Shown here piece by piece: positions 56,601 to 64,000 of a stretch of 64,000 nt of DNA. The stretch spans positions 35,330,263 to 35,394,262 of the forward strand of contig NC_092800.1 in NCBI RefSeq assembly GCF_918797505.1. Direction: 5' to 3'. A model generated the notes under the pieces. It searched no databases, was not told the DNA's origin, and worked only from the letters and a program-made list of their open reading frames with translations. The position numbers and the translations under genes are program-made. The stretch's first letter is position 1. Every line of letters begins with the position of its first letter. The DNA is from Bemisia tabaci (Eukaryota; Arthropoda; Insecta; Hemiptera; Aleyrodidae).

Positions 56601-59600
56601 CCAAGGAAATCAATAAAGTGGTCATCCAAGAACTTAAAGGAGTAGACATCTGAAGCAAAAGCGAAACATTTCGAAAAAAAAATTAAAATTTGAAATGCAT
56701 CCGAAGTCGTATACTCGGTAGTTAGTTCTGATTTGCCAATGAAACTCGTCCGAAAATGAAACCAACTCAATTTTATTCCACAAAGTATCAATTTTTTTGC
56801 TCATGAAATCTACTTTTGAAATCTGGACGTTCTATCATCGAAAAGCAACATAGCATGCAAATATCAACAGTGATGGAAAGTTGAAAGTTTGTAAGGTTTC
56901 AATCACAGCTGTTTTGTCGCTTGAATTCAATTACTCGTTTCATACTTACTACGTGAAGTATCAAAGTTGAATACAGTTTGACTCGAGTCCCTGGAACAGT
57001 TTAATTTTTTATGATTTAGGGCACTCATGCCAAACGGTTTTTTATCTTGGAACTCGTCCAATTCGTCTGTCAGTTGAGGGAACTTTTTATCTCGATCCTA
57101 AGGTTATAAATTATTGCATCGTTTACTTGACGCACCGCAGCGTGATTTGATGCTCGGAAATTCTTAGGTAATTACCTAAAACCCGGAAATTAGTAATTGA
57201 TCGATCAACTTGACCCAATTTTGCAATTAGGAACTAAAATTTCTGGCTCATCGGTAAGAACACTAACGCGTAGAGAGAAATTAATGGTGCATGCGTTGTT
57301 TCTAATTTGAGCATAAATTGTAGTTCCTAATTGCAAAGTGTAGTCCAACTGTCGAAATGCTCTTCAAATTGTTGAAAATCCATCTTAGTTGGACTGCATT
57401 TTGCGATTTGGAACTATCTGGCTGAGTTCACAAACAACGTATGCACCATTAATTTTCCTATGCACATGAGTGTTTTACTGGATGAGCTAGAAATTTTAGT
57501 TCCTAATTGCGAAGTGTAGTCCAACTGTTGAATTGTTCTCAAATTGCTGAAAATCCATCTTAATTGGACTGAATTTTTCGATTTGGGACTAGAATATCTG
57601 GCTGAGTTCAGAAACGACGTATCTACTCTTAGTTTCCCTATGCTCATGAGTGTTTTTCCGGACGAGCTAGAAATTTTAGTTCCTAATTGCGAAGTGTAGT
57701 CCAACTGTCAATTGTTCTCAAATTGCTGAAAATCCATCTTAATTGGACTTAATTTTTCGATTTAGAACTAGAATGTCTGGCTGAGTTCAGAAACGACGTA
57801 TCTACTCTTAGTTTCCCTATGCACATGAGTGTTTTTCCGGATGAGCTAGAAATTGTAGTTCCTAATTGCAAAATGTAGTCCAATTTCCGCAAACAACGCC
57901 CGTTTTGGCGTGGCTTAATTTGCTCGACTCTCCAAAGTATTTTATCTTCAACTGAAAACCGATAGGTAGATTTAAGTTGTCATTCGTGCGTATCTACTTA
58001 CATTGTTAGAGGTCTTATCTACGGAACAGAAGTGCAGTACACTGTGCTGGAGATGGTCGGCAATGTTCAGAATATACCTGGCTGAATCATGTCGTAAATA
58101 TTGCGTAAGTGTCAAGCCTCAAGCGTGCCAGGTGGAAATGAATGAATGGTTTTCAATTAGCCGAGACTGTCCACATGACGTCGCTCCTCCGACTAAAGCG
58201 CGTATCTCAATATGCATGTGAGCCCTAATTTACATATAAATCCGTGCTTTCTGAGGCTCATGTTGAAATAGAGATACGCTCTTTTGTCAGAGGAGCGACG
58301 ATGAGAGCTTCACAAGTGTATCGTTTGATTGATTGTGTAACAAATGGACGCATTTCTGTCAAACAGAACTATGTGCATTATGACTCTGAGCCCTGTTATG
58401 CATATATTCTTATGGATCTCAGGGCTCATTTCATAATGCAAATAGTTCCGTTTGGCAGAAATACGTCCAAATGATATTGTAATTATTGTTGTCCTGGAAG
58501 AAAATTGTGAGTTTCCAACATGCAAACCGCAGTAAATTCCCATCCGACCTCCAACCGTAAACCATATTAATACGATAGGTATTAAGTTTGTATAAAAGTT
58601 AAATTCAATTTCTTTATAATTTTGAAATTTATTAGTTTAGATTAACTTAAAATTTGATGAAACCATAAATGTAGAAGGCTGAACCTCAATAACTACACCA
58701 CAACATCACAAGAAACGACACCTGTTTAATAAAATACTTTAAGGGTTAATCTTTTTAAACCCTTTATATACCCTATTTTATATACCCTAACCCCAAGGGT
58801 TAAAATTTTAAACCCTGCTAATTCTCACTTGCTCAAGGACCCCCTTCATTTCGTGCGAGATATAAATTGGACCGCGTTAAGCAAAAAGGAACTAAGCCAC
58901 ATCAGCTATTGCCAAATTTAATTGGTCACTTTAATTTTTTACATAAAAACGGTTGTGCGGATTTTTGTGCAAATTTAAGAGAGATTTCTGCTTGTTACAA
59001 AGAAAATTCCTTAAAATTTACAAAGGAATCCACACCAACGTTCTCTTGTAAAAAAGTAAATTGCCCAATTAAATTTGGACGTATTTATGTTAAAAGGAAC
59101 TACGTGGAACTGGAAGATGGGGTGTGCTCGTGGAAGCTGGATAAGAAACAATGTTAAAGTGGATATAGTTCCTTTTGAAAAAATTGAAAAGCGGGATTTG
59201 ACATTAAATCAAAAGGGACTGAGCGCCAACTTGTGAGCCGTGGACATGCGACAAGAGCCTTTTGGGCAGGGCTCATGAGTTAAATACGAGCGAGTACGAC
59301 AACGGAGACGGCTTCGTCGCCGCTGACGTCACTGGCGCTTTAAAATCCCCATTCATTCTTATGGCCCGAGCACTAACGAGCACACCCCATCTTTCCTCTT
59401 CCACATAGTTCCATTTAGCATAAATACGTCCGTTTGGCAATATCTGATGTGGCTTGGTTCCTTTTCTGCTAAATGCGATCCAATTCCTCCTGAACGAAAG
59501 CATCGTGCCGATGTTAAGTGCGCGCATGGTGCTGAAGTTAAGGAACGTGCAGTATCTACTCGTGCGTAGCGATCGGTTGGAAAATTTCAAGTTACCCTAG

Positions 59601-59663
59601 AGCAGTATACTCGTATTGATACGGTCTCTCGTTCGGTGACTGAGTCTTGCCTGAGGAGATCAT
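41668..59663 (-). CDS. Tret1: Facilitated trehalose transporter Tret1-like sugar transporter, 8 coding exons, frameshift in exon 5
   Basis: A major-facilitator sugar porter of the plasma membrane, of the insect Tret1-like group that moves trehalose or hexoses. Exons on the minus strand: 59663-59596 (MISSGKTQSPNERPYQYEY), 54133-54043, 51242-51095 (KNLVLLDLGMTMAFS, first membrane segment), 47353-47174 (WFASIPMVFQPLGS, GRKRSL), 45333-45127 (GAGFMDAPIFTYVGEICEP), 44128-43679 (IPETPMWLLSKNR), 43192-42915 (GPVPWMLMSEIFPF), 41914-41668 (LPETEGLTLEEVEDIY, stop TAG). Total about 555 residues. All phases join except exon 5, one base too long: the frame shifts at CGGCGG near 45184-45187, after which ISMLFPTLAFLAISQ continues in another frame. 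Either a sequencing error or a real mutation. The loop before the seventh membrane segment is unusually long and Cys-rich (KQPCGGCTRPPIVPC). Exon 1 is the least certain; it fits by phase and character. Confidence 0.88.
42379..42578. mobile_element. Family E-like MITE in transporter intron 7
   Basis: AAAAAGTTGCTGAAGTAACA and TCCTGGATGT on the left are mirrored by ACATCCAGGACATAACTTCA and GCAACTTTTTTT on the right. The design is that of family E, but the sequence differs. Confidence 0.65.
44530..44830 (-). repeat. Family Q repeat in transporter intron 5
   Basis: On the minus strand GCAACATCGCAAACAAAGAT then ACGTCGTTCCGCAGTTTGGC, as in the other copies. Confidence 0.55.
45360..45739. mobile_element. 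Family C MITE in transporter intron 4
   Basis: Starts GGACGTAGTTCTACGAAACA and ends TTTGGTAGAAATACGTCC. It shares GGGGTGTGCTCGTTAG and GTGACGTCAGCGGCAACGAA with the copy at 59.1 kb. About 380 bp, GC-rich in the middle, beginning 26 bases beyond transporter exon 5. Confidence 0.8.
46430..46720 (+). repeat. Family Q repeat in transporter intron 4
   Basis: CATCGATGGTGAAACTGCAA and GCATCTTGGTTTGCGACAT on the left, CACAAACGAATACGTGTTCC and TGCAGTTCCACCATTGACAT on the right: an imperfect palindrome. Confidence 0.6.
48430..48860 (+). repeat. Family P-like repeat in transporter intron 3
   Basis: AAAGTCAGGGATTTCC, GACAATTCAGGGAATTACAA, then a TTACACTCGGAATAGTGAAT block, then AAAGTCAGGGAACTTTTTCC. 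The interior resembles the sequence after the 38.7-kb fragment. Confidence 0.55.
48935..49543 (+). mobile_element. 5'-truncated non-LTR retrotransposon (LINE) 3' end
   Basis: The insert encodes the C-terminal end of a LINE reverse transcriptase in two frames: DQRISKENKRRIYNAIVKS, then after a frameshift near 49130 VLEATEMDFWRRSAGISRKD, LIWYGHVQRMAGDRLPKKVL and RRRRGRPMKGWREGIEAEML. The GH..RM...R.P and RGRP...W blocks are typical of this terminal region. The 3' end is a TATG repeat. A 15-bp direct repeat, TAAAAATTCTTAGAT, flanks it at 48920-48934 and 49544-49558. It lies in transporter intron 3, sense to the plus strand. The clade is not assigned. Confidence 0.85.
50103..51049 (-). mobile_element. 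Family H element, second copy in inverted orientation
   Basis: Starts CTGATAAAAATTGGCGATAG and ends CTGCCAATTTTTACCAG. It matches 2203-3137 over its whole length in reverse, including the central CCTAACAGGGATACTTCACG palindrome. No clear target duplication. It lies in transporter intron 3, with its right end 46 bases from exon 3. Confidence 0.87.
51366..51809. repeat. Long hairpin 1 (about 444 bp) in transporter intron 2
   Basis: TAAGGTGATTCGTCATGCTC to AAAAAAACCTCGCATTCG on the left pairs with CGAATGCGAGGTTTTTTCC to GAGCTTGACGAATCACCTTA on the right, about 215 bases per arm with high identity and a tiny loop near 51590. No protein-coding sense. Confidence 0.85.
51809..52221. repeat. Long hairpin 2 (about 413 bp), back to back with hairpin 1
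   Basis: TGGACGCTATATTTTGTGTC to AAAAATATCGCATTCGAT on the left pairs with TCGAGTGCGATATTTTCC to GACACAAAATATGTCGTCCA on the right. It shares the CATGCGATATATC and TCGATTAG words and the CGCATTCGA core with hairpin 1, so the two are related. Confidence 0.85.
52235..52345 (+). repeat. Family Q repeat fragment (left part)
   Basis: TATATCGATGGCCAAAGTGC and AAAACCACGTATTTC. The right part of the unit seems to continue at 52590-52715 after an inserted family D copy. Confidence 0.5.
52376..52573. mobile_element. Family D MITE, diverged
   Basis: Carries TACAAGAAAAAATAATCTTG, TTAAATTAAGAGGCCTGACT and AGAGCCTGGACTCTTGATC. The outer ends have decayed. In transporter intron 2. Confidence 0.65.
52574..52720 (+). 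repeat. Family Q repeat fragment (right part)
   Basis: GCCACGTCGCAAACGAAGAG and ACGTGGTTTCGCCGTCTGG, then TCATCGATATG. With the left part it makes one unit split by family D. Confidence 0.5.
53321..53572. mobile_element. Family B MITE in transporter intron 2
   Basis: Starts GGACCGCGTTAAGCATAAAG and ends TTCCTGCTAAACGCGATCC, with the family's internal CAATTTAATTTTTCACATG and complement. Confidence 0.85.
53615..53755. mobile_element. Family G MITE
   Basis: GATTACATTTTGGCATAAGG and CCACTATCTCTGGCTC on the left pair with GAGCCAGAAATAGTGGTTCC and ACAAAATACGGTCCAAT on the right. Closest to the 3.1-kb copy. Confidence 0.75.
53756..53925. repeat. Foldback repeat related to 19525-19690
   Basis: GGCGGATCCAGCGATTTGGC and GGATTTCCTCCATTTGAA on the left, TAGGTTTAAATGGACGAAAT and TTGCTGGATCCGCC on the right, with AATCGATTCTT / AAGAATCGAT near the centre. 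The GGTTTAAATGG and ATCGATACAT words are shared with the 19.5-kb copy. Confidence 0.72.
54302..54360. repeat. Family A MITE fragment (left arm)
   Basis: Carries CTGCTAGGTTGAGGAAAACC, CATATGAGCC and GACGTTGCCAA, a diverged left arm with no right partner. It lies in transporter intron 1. Confidence 0.5.
54393..55083. mobile_element. Family G MITE interrupted by family F
   Basis: The left arm TTGGACTTTATTTTGCAAT ends at 54412. It resumes at 54962 with ATTAGGAACTACAAATTC and ends GTAGTTCCTAATGGCAAAAG and AAGTCC. A family F element fills the gap. Confidence 0.78.
54413..54961. mobile_element. Family F MITE (549 bp) nested in family G
   Basis: Starts GGACCACTAGACTAGGTACG and ends CGTACCTTATCTAGTGGTCC. 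It interrupts a family G copy cleanly: GCAAT before and ATTAGG after rejoin to the family G sequence GCAATTAGG. Confidence 0.85.
55084..55984. other. Intronic sequence of the transporter, nothing recognised
   Basis: Open frames of 86 and 111 codons on opposite strands lack recognisable domains or splice sites. Confidence 0.45.
55985..56214. mobile_element. Family J MITE (about 230 bp)
   Basis: Starts CTCAGTGGATCGAGTCAATA and ends CTGAATAATTCGATCCATTG. GAGAGGTCGGACAAAATTTG is mirrored by CGTCCGACCTCTC. Flanks TGACG and GGACG. Confidence 0.8.
56215..57210. other. Intronic sequence of the transporter, nothing recognised
   Basis: AT-rich sequence between a family J MITE and the family G array. 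Confidence 0.45.
57211..57884 (+). repeat. Tandem array of four family G units, period about 180 bp
   Basis: Four palindromic G units (ACTTTGCAATTAGGAACTA-type arms) follow one another, separated by a conserved spacer such as CAAATTGCTGAAAATCCATC. Conservation of the spacer points to tandem amplification of one locus, not four insertions. It lies in transporter intron 1. Confidence 0.83.
58179..58301. repeat. Palindromic repeat (about 123 bp)
   Basis: GTCGCTCCTCCGACTAAAGC with GCGTATCTCAA on the left is mirrored by AGAGATACGCTCTTTTGTCA and GAGGAGCGACG on the right. GAGCCC/GAGGCTC words lie at the centre. Another foldback element, possibly related to family C. Confidence 0.7.
58346..58468. 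mobile_element. Family C MITE, short form, with AAAT target duplication
   Basis: Starts GGACGCATTTCTGTCAAACA and ends TTTGGCAGAAATACGTCC. AAAT flanks both sides (58342-58345, 58469-58472). Only 123 bp: the GC-rich interior of the longer copies is missing. Confidence 0.82.
58869..59482. mobile_element. Family B MITE interrupted by a family C MITE
   Basis: Starts GGACCGCGTTAAGCAAAAAG. The copy stops in CCAATTAAATTTGG at 59076 and resumes at 59432 with GTTTGGCAATATCTGATGTG to GCTAAATGCGATCC. The 355 bp between are a complete family C element, so C is younger than this B copy. Confidence 0.85.
59077..59431. mobile_element. Family C MITE nested in family B
   Basis: Starts GGACGTATTTATGTTAAAAG and ends TTTAGCATAAATACGTCC. 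The arms include ACTACGTGGAACTGGAAGAT and GATGGGGTGTGCTCG with their complements. The interior is GC-richer with TGACGTCA. The short flanking repeat (ATTT/GTTT) fits a 4-bp duplication imperfectly. Confidence 0.82.
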
Positions 59664-59850
59664 TTTGATCGGTCGATTTCTCCCGGAAAAAGTTTGCAAC
59701 TTGAACGGTGACTCCTCATCGGGCCATCAGCTCTCCGTCCGGCGCCAACTCCTACGTCATTCATTAGTGTGGTGTATTTGGTGGATTCATTAGCATCATA
59801 GGTTTAAGTGCAGATAGACATCGAGAATGAGATGGTTTTGTTGTTGTTTT
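59664..59850 (-). promoter_or_regulatory. Probable 5' UTR/promoter region of the sugar transporter
   Basis: Moderately GC-rich sequence directly upstream of the proposed first ATG at 59663, unlike the AT-rich flanks and free of recognised MITEs. No TATA box is clear, and the transcription start is not visible. Confidence 0.3.
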
Positions 59851-59990
59851 TTTCGAGACGGAGAAAATAATCGTGAAAAATTCGAGCGATAGGTTTTGAA
59901 AGTTGAATGATCCTTTTTTGAACATCATTCAACAACATTGTTAAGTGTAAAATTACCACCCCCTCACTTTAATTTCAGATTCAGTCCTAA

Positions 59991-60859
59991 CAGGGCCGGA
60001 TTAAGGGGGTGGCCACATGGGCCCATGGCGGCAAATCTAGGGGGCGGCAAATTTTGCAACTTTTTTAAATGTAGGTATATGAAAAAATCGGATTTAGAAA
60101 AAAAAAAAATATTACAAACGAGAAAAGACTACAAAATCTCTCATTTCCTGAGAGTATAGTAATTTCTAGTTTTGTTGTCTTTCACTGATACAAGAGACAC
60201 CACCTTTAATTGGTCGAGTTAAGAGAGAAACCAAACGCCCAATTTGGCCTGGAACGGCGCGACTTAGGGAGAAATGATGACGAGGACTTGAGATGAAAAA
60301 GAGAAGCCCTCGGCGCGGCAGTCGGCATGTAATACATATTAGCGCCTACAAGACTGCACGAATACTTCACGCATTGCATCAAATACAGTGCGGTTATTGA
60401 GGTCAGCGTGAAACGGATATAGCGCCTGCAAGAATGCATGAATACTTCACGCATTGTGCCAAACACAGTGCGGTCAGCGTGAAACGCATAGCGCCTACAA
60501 GACTGCGTGAATACTTCACGCCAAACACGGCGCGGTTGGCGTGGCGGCGGCGGCGGCGGAAATTAAAATCATTAAACCAAATTTTGTGTTTGTTCTTTCA
60601 TTCCTTATGAATGGAAGGCCTTGTCCATTAGAGATAGGTTTACGAAACTTGACTTTCGCGCAAAGTTCCGTGACCTTTTGCTTGTAGTGTTGACAGGGCT
60701 TTCCCAAAAAATGTGTTCAACATGAATAAACGCGTCTTATGCACCCCTCCCCCGCTGGCACGTTCACTTGATGGTTTTTATTGATGTTTCATAACGAATG
60801 AGAAGGGGGCGGCAAAATACAGGCGGCCCATGGGTGGCAAGTAGGAAAATCCGGCCCTG
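59991..60859 (+). mobile_element. Family I: hAT-type non-autonomous element, 869 bp
   Basis: Starts CAGGGCCGGATTAAGGGGGT and ends GGAAAATCCGGCCCTG. AGTCCTAA precedes (59983-59990) and AATCCTAA follows (60860-60867), an 8-bp duplication with one mismatch as expected for hAT. The middle carries about three tandem units (60340-60545) built on GAATACTTCACGCATTG, and there is a GGC-repeat tract. No transposase is encoded. Confidence 0.85.
60340..60545 (+). repeat. Three tandem units of about 60-78 bp inside the hAT element
   Basis: Each unit has GCGCCTACAAG (or GCGCCTGCAAG), then GAATACTTCACGC and CACAGTGCGGTCAGCG or close variants. The third unit is shortened. Confidence 0.8.
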
Positions 60860-61484
60860 AATCCTAATGAAACTATGTTTTATTCTTGTAGTATATATTC
60901 ATAATCAATCATAGAGACTGAAATAGAAAGAATGAACTAGCATCCAGTTCGTCAGGTGGAATTCATTATAAGTAGTTTACACTGCAAGGCAAAGAAAAAG
61001 CAAGAGAATCGTAGAAAACACAGGCATCTACAACTCATCGAATAGATAACTATTCCTGCTCGGCAGATGTGTTCTTGCCTCCCTCCAAAATTGAAGGCGG
61101 AACAGTTCAGTGCGTAACCTACGTACACTTTTCGTGTCAATTCTGCTCCCCCCAAATTTTCAGGCAGACAACGCATCTAATACGACGCAATCACTGTTGA
61201 AACCATGCATATCCATTTTTAGACGGTGGGGGAAGGGGAAGGGGGACCGCTGCCCGCCCTCATAGTTTTCGAAGATTTTTTTTTCAAAAATAATTTTTTT
61301 TGTGTGGAAAAATCCGAAAATTGTCTTGCAGGAGTAGGTACCTGATTTTCAACAATTTTCCAAAGAGAGTGAACCCTCTTGGCTGAGGAGAAACTTCCCA
61401 GACCCGCCCTCCCGGTGTCCCCCCTGTCCCCCGGTCTCGTTTTGCCGAATTTCGCCCCCGAAGATTCAACCCACCCACGAGCCG
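60860..61484. other. No gene seen
   Basis: Between the hAT element and a family J MITE. A GC-richer patch at 61380-61470 (CCCCCTGTCCCCCGGTCTCG). No exon identified. Confidence 0.45.
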
Positions 61485-61706
61485 CACGGTGGATCGAGTC
61501 AATGAGAGAGGTTGGACAAAAAAATTTTTGACAAAAACTGCAAATTTTGATGTTAAATTCGTCAAATTTCAAATTTCAATAGGTGCTTGTAGAAGAAAAC
61601 TGTACAAGGAAACCATTTTGAGAACCTCAAAGTTTTTTATAAACGGAATTATAAGCATTTAAAGTTTCCAAATTTTGTCCGATCTCTCCTATTGATCCAA
61701 CCCACC
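61485..61706. mobile_element. Family J MITE
   Basis: Starts CACGGTGGATCGAGTCAATG and GAGAGGTTGGACAAAA; the right end is TTTTGTCCGATCTCTCC then TATTGATCCAACCC. A 14-base near repeat (CCACCCACGAGCCG / CCACCCACGTGCCG) lies at both sides. Confidence 0.75.
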
Positions 61707-62235
61707 CACGTGCCGTTACTGAACGAACGCACATTTTCAACGTGTGAATTAACGGCATTACGCAATAAGGGATCACCCAAATGTGCGTCGATATCCAAGC
61801 TTTGACTCGTGCTATTTCAAATGTGCGTCGATATCCAAGCTTTGACTCGTGCTATTTCTCACCTGCTCTATTTCGATGGGTGCGATTACGCTATCAGTGA
61901 AATTCACAAATAGAGCTGACCCACGCCATGCCACGCGATGCGGTAGAGATCTAGATTATTCGAAGGCGGACGATTCCCTGACCTCAAGCCACGTCCACTT
62001 CCACGGGCGGGCGGGCGGTCACGCGAACTTCGCCGAAATAAAAGCCAACGTTGTAATAATAATCATAATAATGAGAATCGACGATTGGACGCCGTTGCCA
62101 AGGGAAGGAGGTGCAATGCACCCCAGCTGTTCACCTGTCGCAACATGACCGCACCGTAGCAACGCAAAAGACACGGCAATTTCATCCGCTGGCGGCGATC
62201 CAGTGGGTGAAATCATTCAACTGTCAACGCTGAAA
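61707..62235. other. No gene seen; short tandem duplication
   Basis: AAATGTGCGTCGATATCCAA is duplicated in tandem (about 61779 and 61819, 40-bp period). A GCGGGCGGGCGG tract is near 62006. Confidence 0.6.
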
Positions 62236-62240
62236 GCCCG

Positions 62241-62909
62241 CACAGTGGGTCAAGTCAATCAGAGAGGTCGGACATAACATTTTTGACTAAAACTCCAATT
62301 TTGATGCTTAATGCGTCAGCTGCGCTGGTCACAGAACTTTTTTTGATGCCAGATTCTTGTAGATTAGCTAAAAATATTAAGATCTGTGCAAACCGCAACT
62401 TTTTACGTTCAATATCAATCGAGATATCGCGCTTTGAAAAGTTGCGTTTTTGACGTCATCCACCGTGGTAGTGACACCCTTGGTTTCTTCCACCTTGCTT
62501 TCATCCGCATTTCTGTGTGTTTCACGTAGAGTAACCAGTGCTAATGTGTGTCTCCCTGACTGATAAAACCAAGGTGGAAGAAACCAAGGATGTCACTACC
62601 GCGTTGGATGACGTCAAAAACCTGACTTTTCAAAGGGCGATATCTCGGTCAATATTGAACGTAGAAAGTTGCTGTTTGGACAGATCTTAATATTTTAAGC
62701 TAATATCTTTAGCTAAAACACAATTCTGTGACCAGCGCAACTGACCCATTCGTCACATTTTAAATGTTAAGGGGAGCCTCTAGAAGATAATTTTACGAAG
62801 AAACCAATGGGACCACTTTTAAAACCACAAAGTTTTGTAGGAACGGAATCATAAGCTTTTAAAGTTGCCAAATTTTGTCCGAGCTTTCCCATTGACTCGA
62901 TCCACTGTG
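62241..62909. mobile_element. Family J element with GCCCG target duplication and nested palindrome
   Basis: Starts CACAGTGGGTCAAGTCAATC and ends CATTGACTCGATCCACTGTG. GCCCG flanks both sides (62236-62240, 62910-62914). The middle (about 62327-62750) is a second palindrome (GCGCTGGTCACAGAA against TTCTGTGACCAGCGC; ACGTCATCCACCGTGGTAGT against its complement). Confidence 0.83.
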
Positions 62910-62914
62910 GCCCG

Positions 62915-63469
62915 GTCGAAGGCGAAGCGTGGCGAGAAAGTTCGGTCGGAGCGTGGAGTATACAAATGAGCATTCCACTCAACAATGAGTATAAAGACTT
63001 GCGGATTGATGGAGTGCTGAAATGCGTAAAGGTCGTTTCCCAGTTGGAGTGGGAGAAGGATGGGTGCTTAGAAGGGAGTCATTCTCGTTCTGCGCACCGA
63101 ATGGAATATTTTTCGCTTTTGAGCAGGGAAAAAAATGATCGAAAGAAACAGGAGGAGGGGGCTATGCGGTCAGCCTTCTATCTTTAATAATACCGTTTCA
63201 GTACTTGATGAATAATTTGATTGTGGAAGGCACGGTTCAAACGCGCGTTTATTTCACTCTGTATGACTGAGAGACGAATTGTAATGCGTCATACCAAGTC
63301 ATACCAAAAGTTCAAGGATCATACAGTTTTTGGTATAATTTATAGTTTTTTCAGTGTTTCGAGTAAAACTGATGAAGTCAAATGATTTGAAAATAAGAAG
63401 CAAAAACCTGCTCAAATGTATTATAAGGGATAGATATAGCTTTTGTGCATGGCCTGCGATGCAAATTGA
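62915..63469. other. No gene seen
   Basis: Mixed sequence right of the family J element. An open frame of about 73 codons at 62966 has no recognised domain. Confidence 0.45.
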
Positions 63470-63712
63470 ACAGGGTTGACAAAATCAGGGAGCGCCGGGA
63501 AAATCGAGAAATGTCAGGAGGAAATAACGAAAATGTCAGAGAAAAAGTGTTAACCCTCCTTCAATTGCTTTCTGCAATGAGTTTGACGCTTCGAACCGCA
63601 AATTTGTCGCAATTATGTCTCTCTAACCATCCGGCATATCTTCAATTTTCAGGGAATTTTATCAAAATGTGTCAGGGAAATTCATTTTGTAAATTTTGTG
63701 GCAGGCAATTCA
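63470..63712 (+). repeat. Family P repeat
   Basis: AGGGTTGACAAAATCAGGGA, AATTTTCAGGGAATTTTATC and AAAATGTGTCAGGGAAATTC, ending TTTTGTGGCAGG; it abuts a family D MITE. Confidence 0.7.
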
Positions 63713-63737
63713 ATCGAAGGTTTTGGACCTGAGGATA

Positions 63738-63965
63738 CACTGGAAAAAAAAACACACATTGGATTTAGAATCCAGACTCTTGAAAACATTGACAAGAAAA
63801 AATACTTTGATTCAATCGGATTTTTGCTTGAATCAAAACGAAATCCGCTTAAATTAAGAGGCTTGGTTCTTGATTTAAGCTAGATTCTGATTGAATCAAG
63901 AGTACTTTTTCTTGTCGATGTTTTTAAGAGTCTGGACTCTAGATACAATGTGTTTTTTTCCAGTG
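63738..63965. mobile_element. Family D MITE
   Basis: Starts CACTGGAAAAAAAAACACAC and ends TGTGTTTTTTTCCAGTG. Very close in sequence to 15290-15518, so both are probably recent. Confidence 0.9.
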
Positions 63966-64000
63966 TAAACAGTAACATTGAAAGAAAGAGCTCTAAGTTT

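Noticed and set aside
57211..57884. CRISPR-like array
   Set aside because: The repeats are about 180 bp and palindromic with a conserved spacer, in a eukaryotic genome: a tandemly amplified MITE.

Overview
The window is eukaryotic nuclear DNA, almost certainly from an insect. It is AT-rich, its genes are split by GT-AG introns, and it carries very many small palindromic DNA transposons. A sternorrhynchan hemipteran such as a whitefly would fit (sugar-transporter gene, repeat style), but the species is an inference. I see no bacterial operon, CRISPR array, rRNA gene or free-standing tRNA gene.

Host genes. (1) On the minus strand at the left, the start of a CRAL-TRIO (alpha-tocopherol-transfer-protein-like) gene: two coding exons at 5325-5420 and 4538-4694, the rest beyond the left edge, with a probable GC-rich non-coding first exon near 13.85-14.3 kb. 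(2) 22638-25082 minus: a single-exon MULE-derived gene with C2H2 and SWIM zinc fingers, whose first catalytic Asp appears to be Gly. (3) 27041-31189 minus: weak exon-like pieces of an unrecognised gene. (4) 33177-40233 plus: a WRAP73/WDR8 gene in seven coding exons, whose first intron uses a GC donor. (5) 41668-59663 minus: a Tret1-like sugar transporter in eight coding exons over 18 kb, with a one-base frameshift in exon 5. Genes 4 and 5 converge, about 1.4 kb between stop codons.

Mobile DNA. The clearest element is a 2360-bp MULE at 27730-30089, with a perfect 9-bp target duplication (AAAAATGTG) and about 305-bp terminal inverted repeats that contain the 3' end of its own transposase reading frame. 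A 5'-truncated LINE (48935-49543) has a 15-bp target duplication. A tRNA-derived SINE-like unit lies near 26.45-26.59 kb. A hAT-type non-autonomous element (59991-60859) has an 8-bp duplication with one mismatch. At least ten families of palindromic MITEs (called A to M here) occur repeatedly. Several are nested, so target sites can be read from the interrupted copy: H inside G, F inside G, C inside B, E inside F.

Layout. 0-4.4 kb: repeats. 4.5-5.4 kb: CRAL-TRIO exons. 5.8-14 kb: MITEs, GC-rich duplications and the possible promoter. 14-21 kb: transposons and a 130-bp tandem repeat. 22-25 kb: the MULE-derived gene. 25.7-30.1 kb: nested transposons and the MULE. 31.9-32.8 kb: two foldback elements just upstream of WRAP73. 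33-40 kb: WRAP73. 41.7-59.7 kb: the transporter, its introns packed with MITEs, two back-to-back long hairpins and the LINE. 59.9-64 kb: hAT element and MITEs. The genes do not form a shared pathway; they look like ordinary neighbouring host loci in a repeat-dense region.
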